A stretch of 64,000 nt of DNA, taken from positions 14,955,930-15,019,929 of the forward strand of contig NC_082595.1 of assembly GCF_030936135.1 (NCBI RefSeq), read 5' to 3'. Source of the DNA: Gavia stellata (Eukaryota > Chordata > Aves > Gaviiformes > Gaviidae). Every line of letters starts with the position of its first letter. Positions within the stretch are counted from its first letter, which is position 1. Under the pieces are notes generated by a model, which worked only from the letters and a program-made list of their open reading frames with translations, was not told the DNA's origin and did not search any database. Both the position numbers and the translations under genes were made by a program. This document shows positions 53,570 through 64,000 of this stretch, piece after piece.

Positions 53570-56500
53570 TTCCCAGTGCTGCTCCTCTGTGAGGAAGGAG
53601 AGTTAACCACCATCAAGGAAAGCAGGACAGGGCAAATGCTCCAGAAAAAAAAAGTCTATGAATATTTGTTTACATTTTTAAACACATCTGCTATGGTTCT
53701 GTTCAAACCATTTGTCCTCTGAGACAAGAAAGCTCACAGACACTACTTATGTTAAGCAAATTTTAAAAGGTATTACTGGAGATTAATTCCTGAATTCTTA
53801 ATTTTAAGCATTTTTACCAGAAAGATGATTTTAAGAATAGTGCTTAACCAGTCAATTTCAAATTTTGATTACTGCTCACTGGCAGCCTACAGACTAAAAA
53901 TCATTTGCCTGATAATTTCACAGGAGTAGTTAAGAAAATACAGCAGGTTTATAAACAACTCATGAAACAAAAAGGAGCAGAAATGTGTTTACAGTCAACT
54001 ATTTTCTTATTTCTTCTGCTCAGCAAGAGTAAAGCGGGGTACATTGTGTAGCCTCACGCTCATGGCTTTTTGTTCTAAGTGTCACTGACTTAGGAAAAAG
54101 ATAATAATTTATTCACCAAAATACAACCAACCCATTTTCAGTAAGTTCAGTGAACACCTTGCATAGTTATTTCTTCTGACGTGAGAGCGAGGTCAGATGA
54201 GTGCCCTGAGCATAGTGAAGGTACGTGGAATCCCTTGTCGTGTCCTACACCTCTGTTTTCTTTTTTCCTTTGCTTTCAAACTGGAAAGTGATCAGGGAAA
54301 GTGGGAGTCAACACGTGCTGGTCTGAATAGGCAGAAGTGAAGTCCATGAGGTTATGCCCTTTGTGCCAAAGCATTAAGAGAGCTAACAGCAGCGGAGCTA
54401 CATAGACTAGCTATGTAGACATGCAGTCCATACATACATTTTTCTCTCATACTTTCCCCTTACAAAACAGAACAAAGCCAAAAAAAACCCCCAAAACCAA
54501 AAAACCCCACAAACCAAAACAAAAATAAAGAAAAGGAAGATCAGCATGAGCAAATCCAGTTTACAGCTAAGCAAGAGAAACGAAGAAAGGAGTCACTCAG
54601 AAAACTTCCTTTCTGCTTGTAAAGCAACAAATGTCATTCTCAGACAGCAATCAGATCCCTTCCCCAGGTGTGCTTAAAAAGTAGTTGTTCATCTCTGGAA
54701 AAGCCCATGAAAATGGACAGCATTGTGTTGAGTATTTTCGCAGCCTGTGCAGCCTCTCCAGAGCTACTCTGGAGGACATAACCCTGCCATTCAGAAGGGG
54801 ATATAAACCACTTTTTCTCTCACTTACTGGGGTGTTCTCATGGCATCTACCTCAAATGGTTACACAGAAATAGCAGTGGCAAGAAGGCATTTTGTATATT
54901 CTTTTTGCTCCTGTTAATGCAACTGAACAGTTGGGAAACAAGGACAAGAGGCAGCTTCTTACTGAAGGCAAGCACTTGTTCTGGGGGCCTCTTTGCCTGG
55001 ACACCTGAAGAAAGAAAACATTTGCCCTCAAAGGAGTACAGTGGAAATGGAATGCGTGTGCCCTGCTGAAATCCCATCCGTGCTGCATCAAGCAAGTGAA
55101 ACTAAAATCGTCCCCATACTTAAAACATTTTTGTAATCATTAATTCCTACCAACGTACATTTCATTTTGTAGAAGTATTAACATTTTATTTCTTGCTAGT
55201 GTTTGTTCTTTTCTTTGCCTATTTCGTTAGCAGTCCCTATCTGGTTGTCATAATTAGTCACTAAAACAATGTTTTCATGACTAAATGATGCTCTGCTTTG
55301 CATCAAACTTCGGGCAGTTTTTAATTATGAAAAATCGGATACGCAACTTACAGCTCGCCCAAGCTACTCTTCGCATATGTTACCAGGACTTATGCACCAG
55401 ATCAAAATAGGTCTTGCTGTCCTTGGCAGCAATCTGCGGGCTCTATTTTTACGTGGATAAACTGTTCTTGTACAGTTTCTCCAGTCCACAAACATGAACA
55501 GTCTCTCCGTTAATATTAGACAGAAAAGTCCTCTCTGATTCTCTTCAGCAAAGCTATTGTGGTTATGGATTTAACATACCGTGTGCTTTCTAACAGTTTA
55601 TGTCCATGTCTTAGAAAGTGGTCAAGAGGGTTTTTGTTTTAATTAGCTATTTTTTACGTGCTAACAAACACACTCAGTGGGGGTTTCATATCATACTGTG
55701 TGGTTTTTTTCCCTGCAGGTGACTGAGGAGCAAAGCAGAACTGCAGGACGATGGCTCCCCTTCCTAAACATACATAGGGTGAACAAGAATTGTGTAAGTT
55801 ACTGCCTCCATGATTTTAAGTGTTCAAATGCCATAGGCAGCACTTGAATATCTCTAGGAACAAAGAGATATTTTAAACTCTAGGAGCCCATTCAGGCTAC
55901 AGACCATCTGGCACACTGTGGTGGTAAATTTTCATGATGGGTCCCAAGATTTGGACTTTCAAACCCAGTTTAGCCAGGGCTTGTATCTAAAAGTCAGTCC
56001 AAAAAGGAAAGGTGTATGTCAGTCCTACTTTCTGGCACATCCTGGTCATTGACATATTTTCCTTTCACCCTTTGAAAATAATGAGGGTATTGTAAGTTTT
56101 AATTTTGTATCTATTTACCTTTATACATGGGTGTCCAGCGTTGAAAGGCTGTTCTGTATAACCACTAATGTTTCACCTTTTAAATGTGAGCTTTTACTTG
56201 CAGACTAGCTTGCTTCTGTGCTGTGTAGGATCAAGCTACTTGGCAGGGCAGCAAATTTGATTTGCCTTAGGAAGGGATATTAGGCATATAGGATTTCACA
56301 GTTCATTTTATATCCTAATCATCAGAAGCCCTTATATGGGGTCTGAACCAGAGGGATTTGCTGCTTGCAGAATCAGTGTATCCAATATCAAAATATTTCA
56401 AAAAGTTCATTTTATTTCATCTCTCCAAAGTCAGTTACTGAAAGGTGCAATTCTAGTGAACAGCCTTTGGTCACAAAACTCTCTGAGCCCTCTTTAGTTT

Positions 56501-57740
56501 CATTAAGAGTGAATTAATGTAATGTTAGATGCTGACATTTAAGGGTCACTGCACTCCTATACATTGCAATAGAATGGATACCCATTAAAAATATTATAAG
56601 ACTAATCCCGCAAAGGGTGAATCAGAAGCTGAGGATGCTCAGCTCTCCTTACAGGCTACAGATTTCTACACAGATCCCTAACGACCCAGCTCTGCTCTTC
56701 TGATCCTCATGCTCTCCATGTTGTTGTGACTGCTCCTTGCTCCTGACTCACCTGGAGCTTCACAGGGAGCAATACCCTGCCTTCAGAAAGGCACCTGAAC
56801 CCATGTGCATTTCCACTGAAGAAAAGCAGCTTATTGTCAGAAAAAAAGCTGTTACTCAAATGAGGTGAGGGAATGCCCTCTCTTTCCCTTGTTGAGGGAA
56901 TTCAGAAGGGAGGTGGTGTGCAAACTCTGAGAGACAGAATTGTTGGCATTTTTCCTCATGGTTACAAAAAGCCAGGAAAAAAACGAGGAAAGAGTTACTT
57001 GGATGAGATTAGCCTGTCATGGTAACAGTGTTTATTTTACTGACCTAAATCTTGATTCGCCCACCTCTTCTTTCTACAGCTGTGGACCATTATTGGCATC
57101 TCTTTCTTCATTAATATTATTCCAAAGTAAAACAGCTTTAATGTTGCTAATTTTTGCAACTGAATGTGTCTAAGTCAGAGATGCTGTACCACTGGCAGAT
57201 CACAGTTTGGTCTTCTGGTGCAACCCACATGACTCTTGGCTCAGCAAAGGCTTTAATTGCTGCTCGCCCGCACTGGGCTCGAGGTGCCACAGATCTAAGG
57301 CTGATGCAGAGGATGACAATTATATGGCCCCAGGCCTGTTCTCCTGCCCACATTAGTGGGTGTCTCCACTGTGGCTGCTGAGCTCATCCAGTCCTCAGAA
57401 TCCTTGAATGTCCCACTGAGGGATATGTAAAAGTCACTGGAAAGTATGCTCCGTTTTTACAAAGAAAATGCAAGAGCTTCAATCATATCTCTGCACTGGG
57501 CTGGTGCTCCGCTCAAGTGTTACCCAGCACGGACTCGGCATTTCAGGGTGCTCAGGCTGTCTCCTGACTGCTGCCACTGTCTTCTTGTGTAACAAAACCC
57601 CTTTTATTGTTCAGATCTCCCCACCGGGACCCATGAAACTGAACCTCTAAGTCCAATGATTAGTCTCCTCTTGAGCCATGCACAAGGGCAGCAAGGAGGA
57701 TCTGAGAGTTAGATGCCAACCTGAGAATCAGCATGGACCT
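53570..57740. other. Intergenic DNA, no gene recognised
   Basis: AT-rich sequence. An A/C low-complexity tract lies at about 54478-54540. The 55100-55400 stretch is AT-rich yet keeps several CpGs (ATCGTCCCC, ATTTCGTTAG, ATCGGATACGC) and looks like a possible conserved non-coding element. Confidence 0.45.
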
Positions 57741-57744
57741 GCAG

Positions 57745-57795
57745 TAAAGTCACAGGCAAGTCGCTTCACTGTTCAGTTTTTCTATCATCTGTGCT
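57745..57795 (+). mobile_element. MIR-like SINE fragment
   Basis: The words GGCAAGTCGCTTCACT, TTCAGTTTTTCTATCATCTG follow the conserved MIR core (GGCAAGTCACTT, CTCAGTTTCCTCATCTG). The copy is short and diverged. Confidence 0.45.
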
Positions 57796-57799
57796 GATT

Positions 57800-60595
57800 T
57801 CCTTTTGAACTCTGAAGACTGTGACTGAAAAATGAGTGCAGGCATCAGACCTAAGTATCACCCGTAATAAAATCTTAACTCAGAAGGAAACCATTAAGAT
57901 TTAACTAATATCCATACTTTGGCACATACCTATGGAAAATTATTAGCATTTTAATTATAATAAGCCCGATTCGTGTTTTAAAATGACAAAATAATAAAAT
58001 TTGATTGTTATGACTCATTCAGTTGTTAAATCACAATCCAGTTGTGATTAATTTTAACCATGCACATGTCTTGATATAGCTATTTAATAGGACAGGATAG
58101 CATTAATACCAAATAATAAATATATTTAAAACTGCAAGCTACAGAAGTTTTTGTGTTTTATTGCCATGGTTAGTTCCAAAGAACATGGTGTAGTAGAAAA
58201 TGTTTCTCTACTTATTATATGTGGGGTTTTTTGATAGTTTTCAGATAGTTCTCTGTACCTTTGGCACAGTTTAGATCTCTAAACTTCTCTAGACGTTTTG
58301 GTGTACATGTACAGGCAGATCAAGAGAAATGAGTCCATGAATTCAAAATAAGCCCATCTACCCATTTCCAAATGATGCCTATGCTGGAAGCCACAGCCCT
58401 TTGGGGCCTCTTAGTATCTATGGTGTTATTGATAAGCTCCAATTTTTAAAAGAAATACCTGCACAGCCTGCTTCAAGGCAGGATAACCATTTCAGCCCAC
58501 AAGCCAGAAGTCGCTGCTAATAATCCAGTCTCCAACCATGAGCTCACAGTTCTAAACCACCAGCTGTATAGGGGTGCAGTAAAGGACGTCAGACTCCTGG
58601 TCTTCATCAGCACCTTTTCATTTCCACTTTCAATCCAACCCTCTTCTCTCACAAGGATGCAAGTTTAAGTAAAGCCTTGTCCAGGCAGTGTGTCACTCCT
58701 TGCAGTCATTGCTGTCTCTGAGATTGCACCAGCAGAATAAACTGAGGAGAACAGATACTGCATGTTAATTTAGACAGAAAGCCAAGAAGCTCCATGACTA
58801 GTCTGGAAGAGTCTGCCTACACCAAATCAGAATCAGACCCGTGTCCTGCTGTATCACGCTGACCTATTTTGTCTCTCAAAGTTGTGAGAGGTTTGAAATT
58901 ATTGTTACTAAAAAGTGAAAAATAATAGCCTACGACTATCTTTAAATTTAGAGGACAGTACCAGAGAACTGTGCAAAATATGAGCCATCAAGACACATAA
59001 ATAATCTTCAATATTTCATTACCACAGCTTGTGTCCAAGCTAATTTACCCAGGCTTCAGCCAGCACTTGTATCGAGTTAGTGACAACTGGCAGAGGAAGA
59101 GCACATCAGCTGCAGTCCTACCAAGGATGTTAAGTATGTGTTCACTTTTCAGAAATCCCTGTAGTTTTGGGACAAGCACTCTCACACTTCTGTTCAGTCC
59201 ATGCCTCCTTGTTCTGCTGGTTGAGAGAAGGTAAATGGCATTTTTCTGCCCTGTAACCATACAGAGGTGGTAGCACCCACCCCTTCAGAGGAACTGCCCT
59301 TTCCCTCCTTCTTCCTTGTCCCTGTCCTTCAATAATTCTTAGGCTACAAGGAATATTTCCACAGGACTCTGCAGGGTAGCAGTAGCAGAGTTTATATATT
59401 AGAAGTTCAAAGGCTGGTACGGAGAGCCATCAGATCAAACAGACTGGCTCTTTACAGCCCCTGGGCACCAAACTTCAAGACTCATTTTCCGAGCCCATTT
59501 GCAAGCAGGATACAGGAGAGTTTGCACAGAGCTGGTATCCTCACAGTTCAAGCATACACCCAAACACAGAAAACATTCATCTTTTTTGTTGCAGATGCCC
59601 AATTGGATATGCCATGCTCTTTCAACCGCTTGATTGCTATTTGGCAGTAGTTTCTGAGCAATTTGCAAATTTAATAGTTGTGTGTATCAAATAAAGTGCC
59701 TGAAGTAAAGCAGAGTCCAAGAATATGCATATTGTCTGCATAGGTCTAAAATTAATAACTGCTGTTAGCACAAATAAGTAAAAGAAGTAATATGTCATCA
59801 CTGCTTTTGTTTAGACTAATTTGTGTGATGTCTGCTCTACATCATGCAATACAAAGATTCTTCCCCCCCGATATTACAGTCATAAATTTGGGACGAAAAT
59901 TATGTAAGAGAAAAAACAACCCGCTATTCATTTGACTTTGATTAAAATGTTTTTCAGGAAAAAGTCAATCTACTTAAGGTAGTAAAGAAACACTGTTCTT
60001 TACCTCAAGCACTTCACAGGCTCTCCTCTGAAGTCCTGGAGAACACTCTGGATTAATTCATAGGTAGGGTTTGGTGGGGTGCAGAAGCTACTCACTTTTG
60101 GTGAAACATGCTGCGTGTTGTACATACATCCACCCATTGAAGCAGAACCCAGCGCAGAACTAGACAGTTAGACAACGCTAACCAGACAACTTGAAACCAA
60201 AGTGCTTGGGCTTTCCTCTGGTTTCAGAGACTCATAAAACTAAGAGGGTTTTTAATTCAACCATTGATTTTAGTGAAATCAAGTGAGAGGGGAGGTGACA
60301 ACCCATACCTTAGAGACGGGATATTTGCCAATGCAGCAGCCTTGTGAACGAGTGGGAAATGCAGAAAGGAAAGTCTTATATATCATGCAGGACTCTCTCT
60401 ATGGTTTCAGAGAGCCTTAGAGCACACCATTTCCTCACAAAGACCTTCAGAAACACTTCAGGCATCCCTATAGGATAAATATTCAGCTAGATCTGTCGCA
60501 GAAGACTAAAGTTTTAGTTACCGTAAATGCTTCCTGCAGCAACTAGCAGGCTAGTCCGTGGGGGGAGAAGCAATTTTTATTTGGGCCTAAACAAC
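57800..60595. other. Intergenic DNA, nothing certain
   Basis: AT-rich, with many ATTA/TTAAT words at about 57860-58140 that could mark a conserved non-coding element. No exon or intact repeat was recognised. Confidence 0.45.
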
Positions 60596-60599
60596 ACAA

Positions 60600-61660
60600 G
60601 CCTTGCTCAAAATGAAGGATCACTTTAAGGATGACCATAAAGCACTTGAAATCAACATTCCTACAGGAGCAAACAGCCAAAACTGTAATTTCAGAAGGGG
60701 GAAGTACATAAAAATGAGAAATCTTGTTAAAATGGAATTTAAAAGGAGCAACCAAAAGAATAAAAATTTGCAGATCCCATGTTTATACACACTATTAAAG
60801 TCTCAGAGTAATTGTACATTACGTATCCAAAAAAACCCTCAGAAACCAAACCTTAAAGGACCACACAAAAAAGGCAGCATGACTATATAATATAGTAAGG
60901 GCAGCTAATTGGCGTAAAAAGAAATCCTTCAAACAGTGGAGCTCATGTGGAGCAATGAGGAAAATAGAAAAGAACATAAACTTTAGCAAGTCAAATGGTA
61001 ACTCATAATAAAGCCGGCCAAAAAGATCGTAAGGAACAACACACTAAAGGCATAAAAAAGTAGCAGTAAAATCTTTTTTCAAACACGTTAGCGTTAGATG
61101 CAGACATTCTGCCAGAGACTTTGTAGGGTTGATAGATGATCGTGGTGTAATAGCAGTGCTTATGAAAGACAAATACAAAGTAATATGCATGGGGCGAGGA
61201 ACCCTAATTACACACACTCAGTTACGAGCTCTAGATTAGCTATTACCACTCAAAAAGAGATCTGGTGGTTCTTGTGGGTAGTTCAATGGAAATGTCAGGT
61301 CAGTGAGAAGCAGCTGTAGAGAAACAAGCAGAATGTAAGAAATCATCACGAAAAGAATAGAAAACAAAGTAGAAAATGCTGTATACAAATCTGTAAAAAA
61401 GCCTAAACCCTGAGTCCTGAATACTATGCATTGCTGGGGTGGTGGGGAGCTGTCTGTGTGAGCATTAAATTCAGGGTACTTCTTCCCATCCTGGGAAGAC
61501 AAGAACTGGGAAAACAGAAATATTTCCACTATATTTAAAAAACAAATGCACAACAAACAGTGAACCTGTGGAACTTGTTGCCACAAGATGTTGAAAAACT
61601 GAAAGTGGGAGTGCATCTCAGTGGTATAAACTAGTTTTTGCCTGTTTAAAAATAGCTTTT
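60600..61660 (+). mobile_element. CR1 LINE, degenerate 5'- and internally truncated copy
   Basis: This is the longest transposon in the window. Words in ORF2 order include AAAAGAAATCCTTCAAACAG, GAGGAAAATAGAAAAGAACA, TAAACTTTAGCAAGTCAAATG, GTAGCAGTAAAATCTTTTTT and TTGATAGATGATCGTGGTGT. After an apparent internal deletion near 61160 come AAAGTAATATGCATGGGGCG, AATTACACACACTCAGTTAC, CTATTACCACTCAAAAAGAG and ATCTGGTGGTTCTTGTGGGT. This corresponds to the endonuclease-RT linker joined to the RT C-terminal region of ancient amniote CR1/L3. GTGGAACTTGTTGCCACAAG near 61566-61587 fits its downstream part. It has many stops and no protein function. Confidence 0.8.
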
Positions 61661-62264
61661 GTTGTTTGTGCAATGAAGTCTATTAGATAATGCTGCCACT
61701 GGGAAAACATAATAGCTTGCAACTTTTTTCCCCAGCTTGATACGATCATGTGTTTAGGCATGTTGCTATGTAGGAAAATGTGTTGTCTGTTATTAAGGGC
61801 TGAAACTCCTCAACAGTGCCTGGGTAGAGTCAGGTGCTTGCCACCAGGTTTCACAAAAGCTACCCCCTTGAGTAGGGAACAGCTTGGTGGCCAGCTGAAA
61901 CCCCTGCCAAGGCCACGTGTGGGATGCAGGCTCCCATCTCTGGTGAAGATGCTCAGTCCTGAACCTCCCCGGGTGGGAGATGACCATAATGGCCCTCGCT
62001 CCCCTGATGTGGCTGGATGAAGGGATAGCAACAGAAGCTCTATTTCCTTCCCAAAAGGAAGTTTAAGCAGTTCCCTGAAGTACAGGAGATATAGATTATT
62101 ACCTCTCTGCCTAAAATGATTCTCACTCCCGGTAGACTGCCCTTGGTATGATCTGTAAGGTATCTGTAGGTGGGATACTGTCATTTCTTCTGGACAAGGC
62201 TTCTCCAATTCGTTTAAAATATTAAATATCAACAATTGAGGAAAAGAGAGGACATGAGTCTATA

Positions 62265-62582
62265 GTCTGGTGGCTGAGTCACTCGTTGAGGAAGGTGAGG
62301 AGACCTGGATCAGAGCTGTTGCTCTAGTTAAGATACTCGTCCCACATTGAACAGTACCCTATCCAATAAGTGACAGGTACCTTTTCTCTGTCTCCATGTA
62401 TGCATTAATTAATGTTTATGGTGGCAAAGTGAAAAAGTCAGTGGAAGGAGACCTTGAATCCAAGAACGCCCTCTTGACTGGTATTTGAGAACCTCTCTGC
62501 AACTCATGGGTTCAAAGCACCTGAGAAAGGATTTGAATTCTCAGTCTGCTATTTCATGGGTGAAATGACTATATAGTTCAGC
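62265..62582. mobile_element. Fold-back-like repeat with SINE-type heads in inverted orientation
   Basis: The left arm (TATAGTCTGGTGGCTGAGTC, then GAGGAGACCTGGATCAGAGC) resembles the same head as 50419-50462. The right arm (about 62527-62582, GGATTTGAATTCTCAGTCTG) reads as the reverse complement of such a head. About 210 bases separate them. It may be two copies inserted head to head, or one fold-back element. Confidence 0.35.
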
Positions 62583-62599
62583 GTGAATGTATTCAGACG

Positions 62600-64000
62600 C
62601 CCATTTGAAAGCATCCTTCAGGTGAGAATAGCGACCTGTTGTAAATACTGATGAGGCTTAAGGGTGAGATGGGTGTCAGACTGCTTAGTGCCATCACGGC
62701 TTGGATCTTTCTGGGTTAGCTTTTCTGTGTTAGGGGAAGTTTCATTTTGGAAATATAGCCATCTGCAGATTCATGGGTGTTGAGGACTTATGTACCAACA
62801 GTGTCAAGAAGGTCCACAAATTGTTTTGTGGATTTATTACCTACCTAACTGCTGCCACCAGTTTCAGTGAAGATACTCCCTATGGGACCATCACCTTTCT
62901 GCAAATGGAACTGGCAGGACTCAGCTTTTAGGGCGCTCATTGTAAAGCTGACCATTTTCCTCATGACTTTCTTCTGAGCTCATGCATCTTGAATAGCTTA
63001 GTCCATATTTGGATCTTTGTCTTTTTTTAGGTTTTTGACAGTATCGAAAAGAAGCTACCGAGGAATTAACCTATTGGTGGGGGACCGATCTTTAGGAAAC
63101 CAGTCTGAGACGGGAAGGGATGCTTGTTACACCAGAAAATCTCACATACCTCTTTAACTTCACTTCCAAGTGCAAAAGAAACTCCCCCAACCTTACTTCT
63201 CTACTAAACACATAATAAAACATCAAAAAAGTTTTTTTACACAAATCTCTGCACAGCTTCTTGCTAGGGAGAGAAAAAAGGCAAGAACCACACGTGATGC
63301 ATTGCTTTAATGTGCTACTGGATAGCAATTTGATCCTGCCAATGAAGGGTGTGGCACAAGAGCCAGAACAAACCAGAAAAGAAGGTATCAGCTTTTACAT
63401 TAACTTTTTCTGCCTTTGAAGAAAGACCAAAAGCAAGTCAGAAAATTCAGTTGAAGAGGTCCTTTTTTTGGCCCATGCCTTTAATTTCCTTTTGAAAGCA
63501 AGTTTACTTTGCTTCCAAGAACTGACCTTTGGGACAATTTTTTGTTGCAAGTTGTAGCTTCTCTTCCTCATTTTTCTTGTCCATGGATCGGCCAACAATA
63601 TTACCACCTCTGAAATACTGAAATCTTTGGCACAAGGAGGTGGTTATTGTATAAATTGCTATAATAGGTCAGAATCTCAGCTGGTGTGAATTGCTGTAGC
63701 TCCATCAGAGTGTTGCCAATTTACACTAGCAAAAAATATGGGTCTGCTGCTCTAACTGCCAGAATTCATACTGACTTCAGTAGAAATACAAGTTCCCATT
63801 AAAATCCTCCAGTTGGTTTCTGCTGGACAAGCAGAAGCCCTGTTACTCTGTTCCAATATCTAATTGCCATCTGGAACCAGTAGCAACCACACGAGAATGT
63901 TAAACTGCAATATTGACAAGGCTGCCTCTGCTTGGGTTTGATTCACTGCTGCTACTCTAGGTCTGTATAACTTCAAAGAGTTGAGCGGAGTCTTCCATGC
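62600..64000. other. Intergenic DNA to window end, nothing recognised
   Basis: AT-rich, CpG-poor sequence with short random frames. No exon of the next expected upstream gene (SRBD1 in other vertebrates) is recognised before the window ends. Confidence 0.5.

Noticed and set aside
61236..61673. 145-codon minus-strand frame with hydrophobic stretches
   Set aside because: It lies antisense to the CR1 relic and does not match a known protein.

Overview
The window is vertebrate nuclear DNA with one recognisable protein-coding gene, SIX2, on the minus strand at the left end (CDS 1252-4733, two coding exons). The rest is the upstream, mostly non-coding flank of that gene. Organism: a sauropsid, most likely a bird. 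The SIX2 protein is close to mammalian SIX2 but carries its own C-terminal differences. Recognisable interspersed repeats are sparse and old (CR1 LINE fragments, an L2-like tail, MIR-like and 5S-derived SINE relics), there are no Alu/L1-type elements, and short microsatellites are common. A turtle or crocodilian cannot be excluded from sequence alone.

Layout. 1-345: GC-rich DNA just past the SIX2 poly(A) site. 364-1251: SIX2 3'UTR. 1252-1555: coding exon 2. 1556-4173: the single coding-region intron, with a lower-GC inner block (about 2510-3500) that looks unlike the CpG-rich flanks. 4174-4733: coding exon 1 (SIX domain plus homeodomain). 4734 to about 5130: 5'UTR. About 5130-5510: core and proximal promoter, with a TATA-like element, a CCAAT box and a cluster of PBX/MEIS-type TGATTGAC sites. 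5600-5732: a 19-bp GC-rich minisatellite. 5733-11400: mixed DNA with further CpG-rich blocks at about 6330-7060, 9740-10430 and 10950-11360, some short palindromes and a perfect SIX-type motif at 10783. 11400-64000: AT-richer, CpG-poor intergenic DNA with no convincing exon. It contains microsatellites, tandem duplications, decayed retroelements and several stretches that read like conserved non-coding elements. The best of these is 29340-30110.

How it fits together. SIX2 is a homeodomain transcription factor that works with EYA co-activators and maintains nephron progenitors and other mesenchymal precursors. In mammals it is controlled by HOX11/PAX2/EYA1 input near the promoter and by a distal enhancer about 60 kb upstream that SIX2 itself and TCF/LEF bind. 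This window is the matching upstream territory in a smaller genome. The paired SIX-type motifs at 29483 and 29866, about 24 kb upstream, are the most interesting candidate for an equivalent autoregulatory element. I did not find an undescribed coding system. The notable content is regulatory and repeat-derived, and every enhancer suggestion rests on motif reading without alignment.
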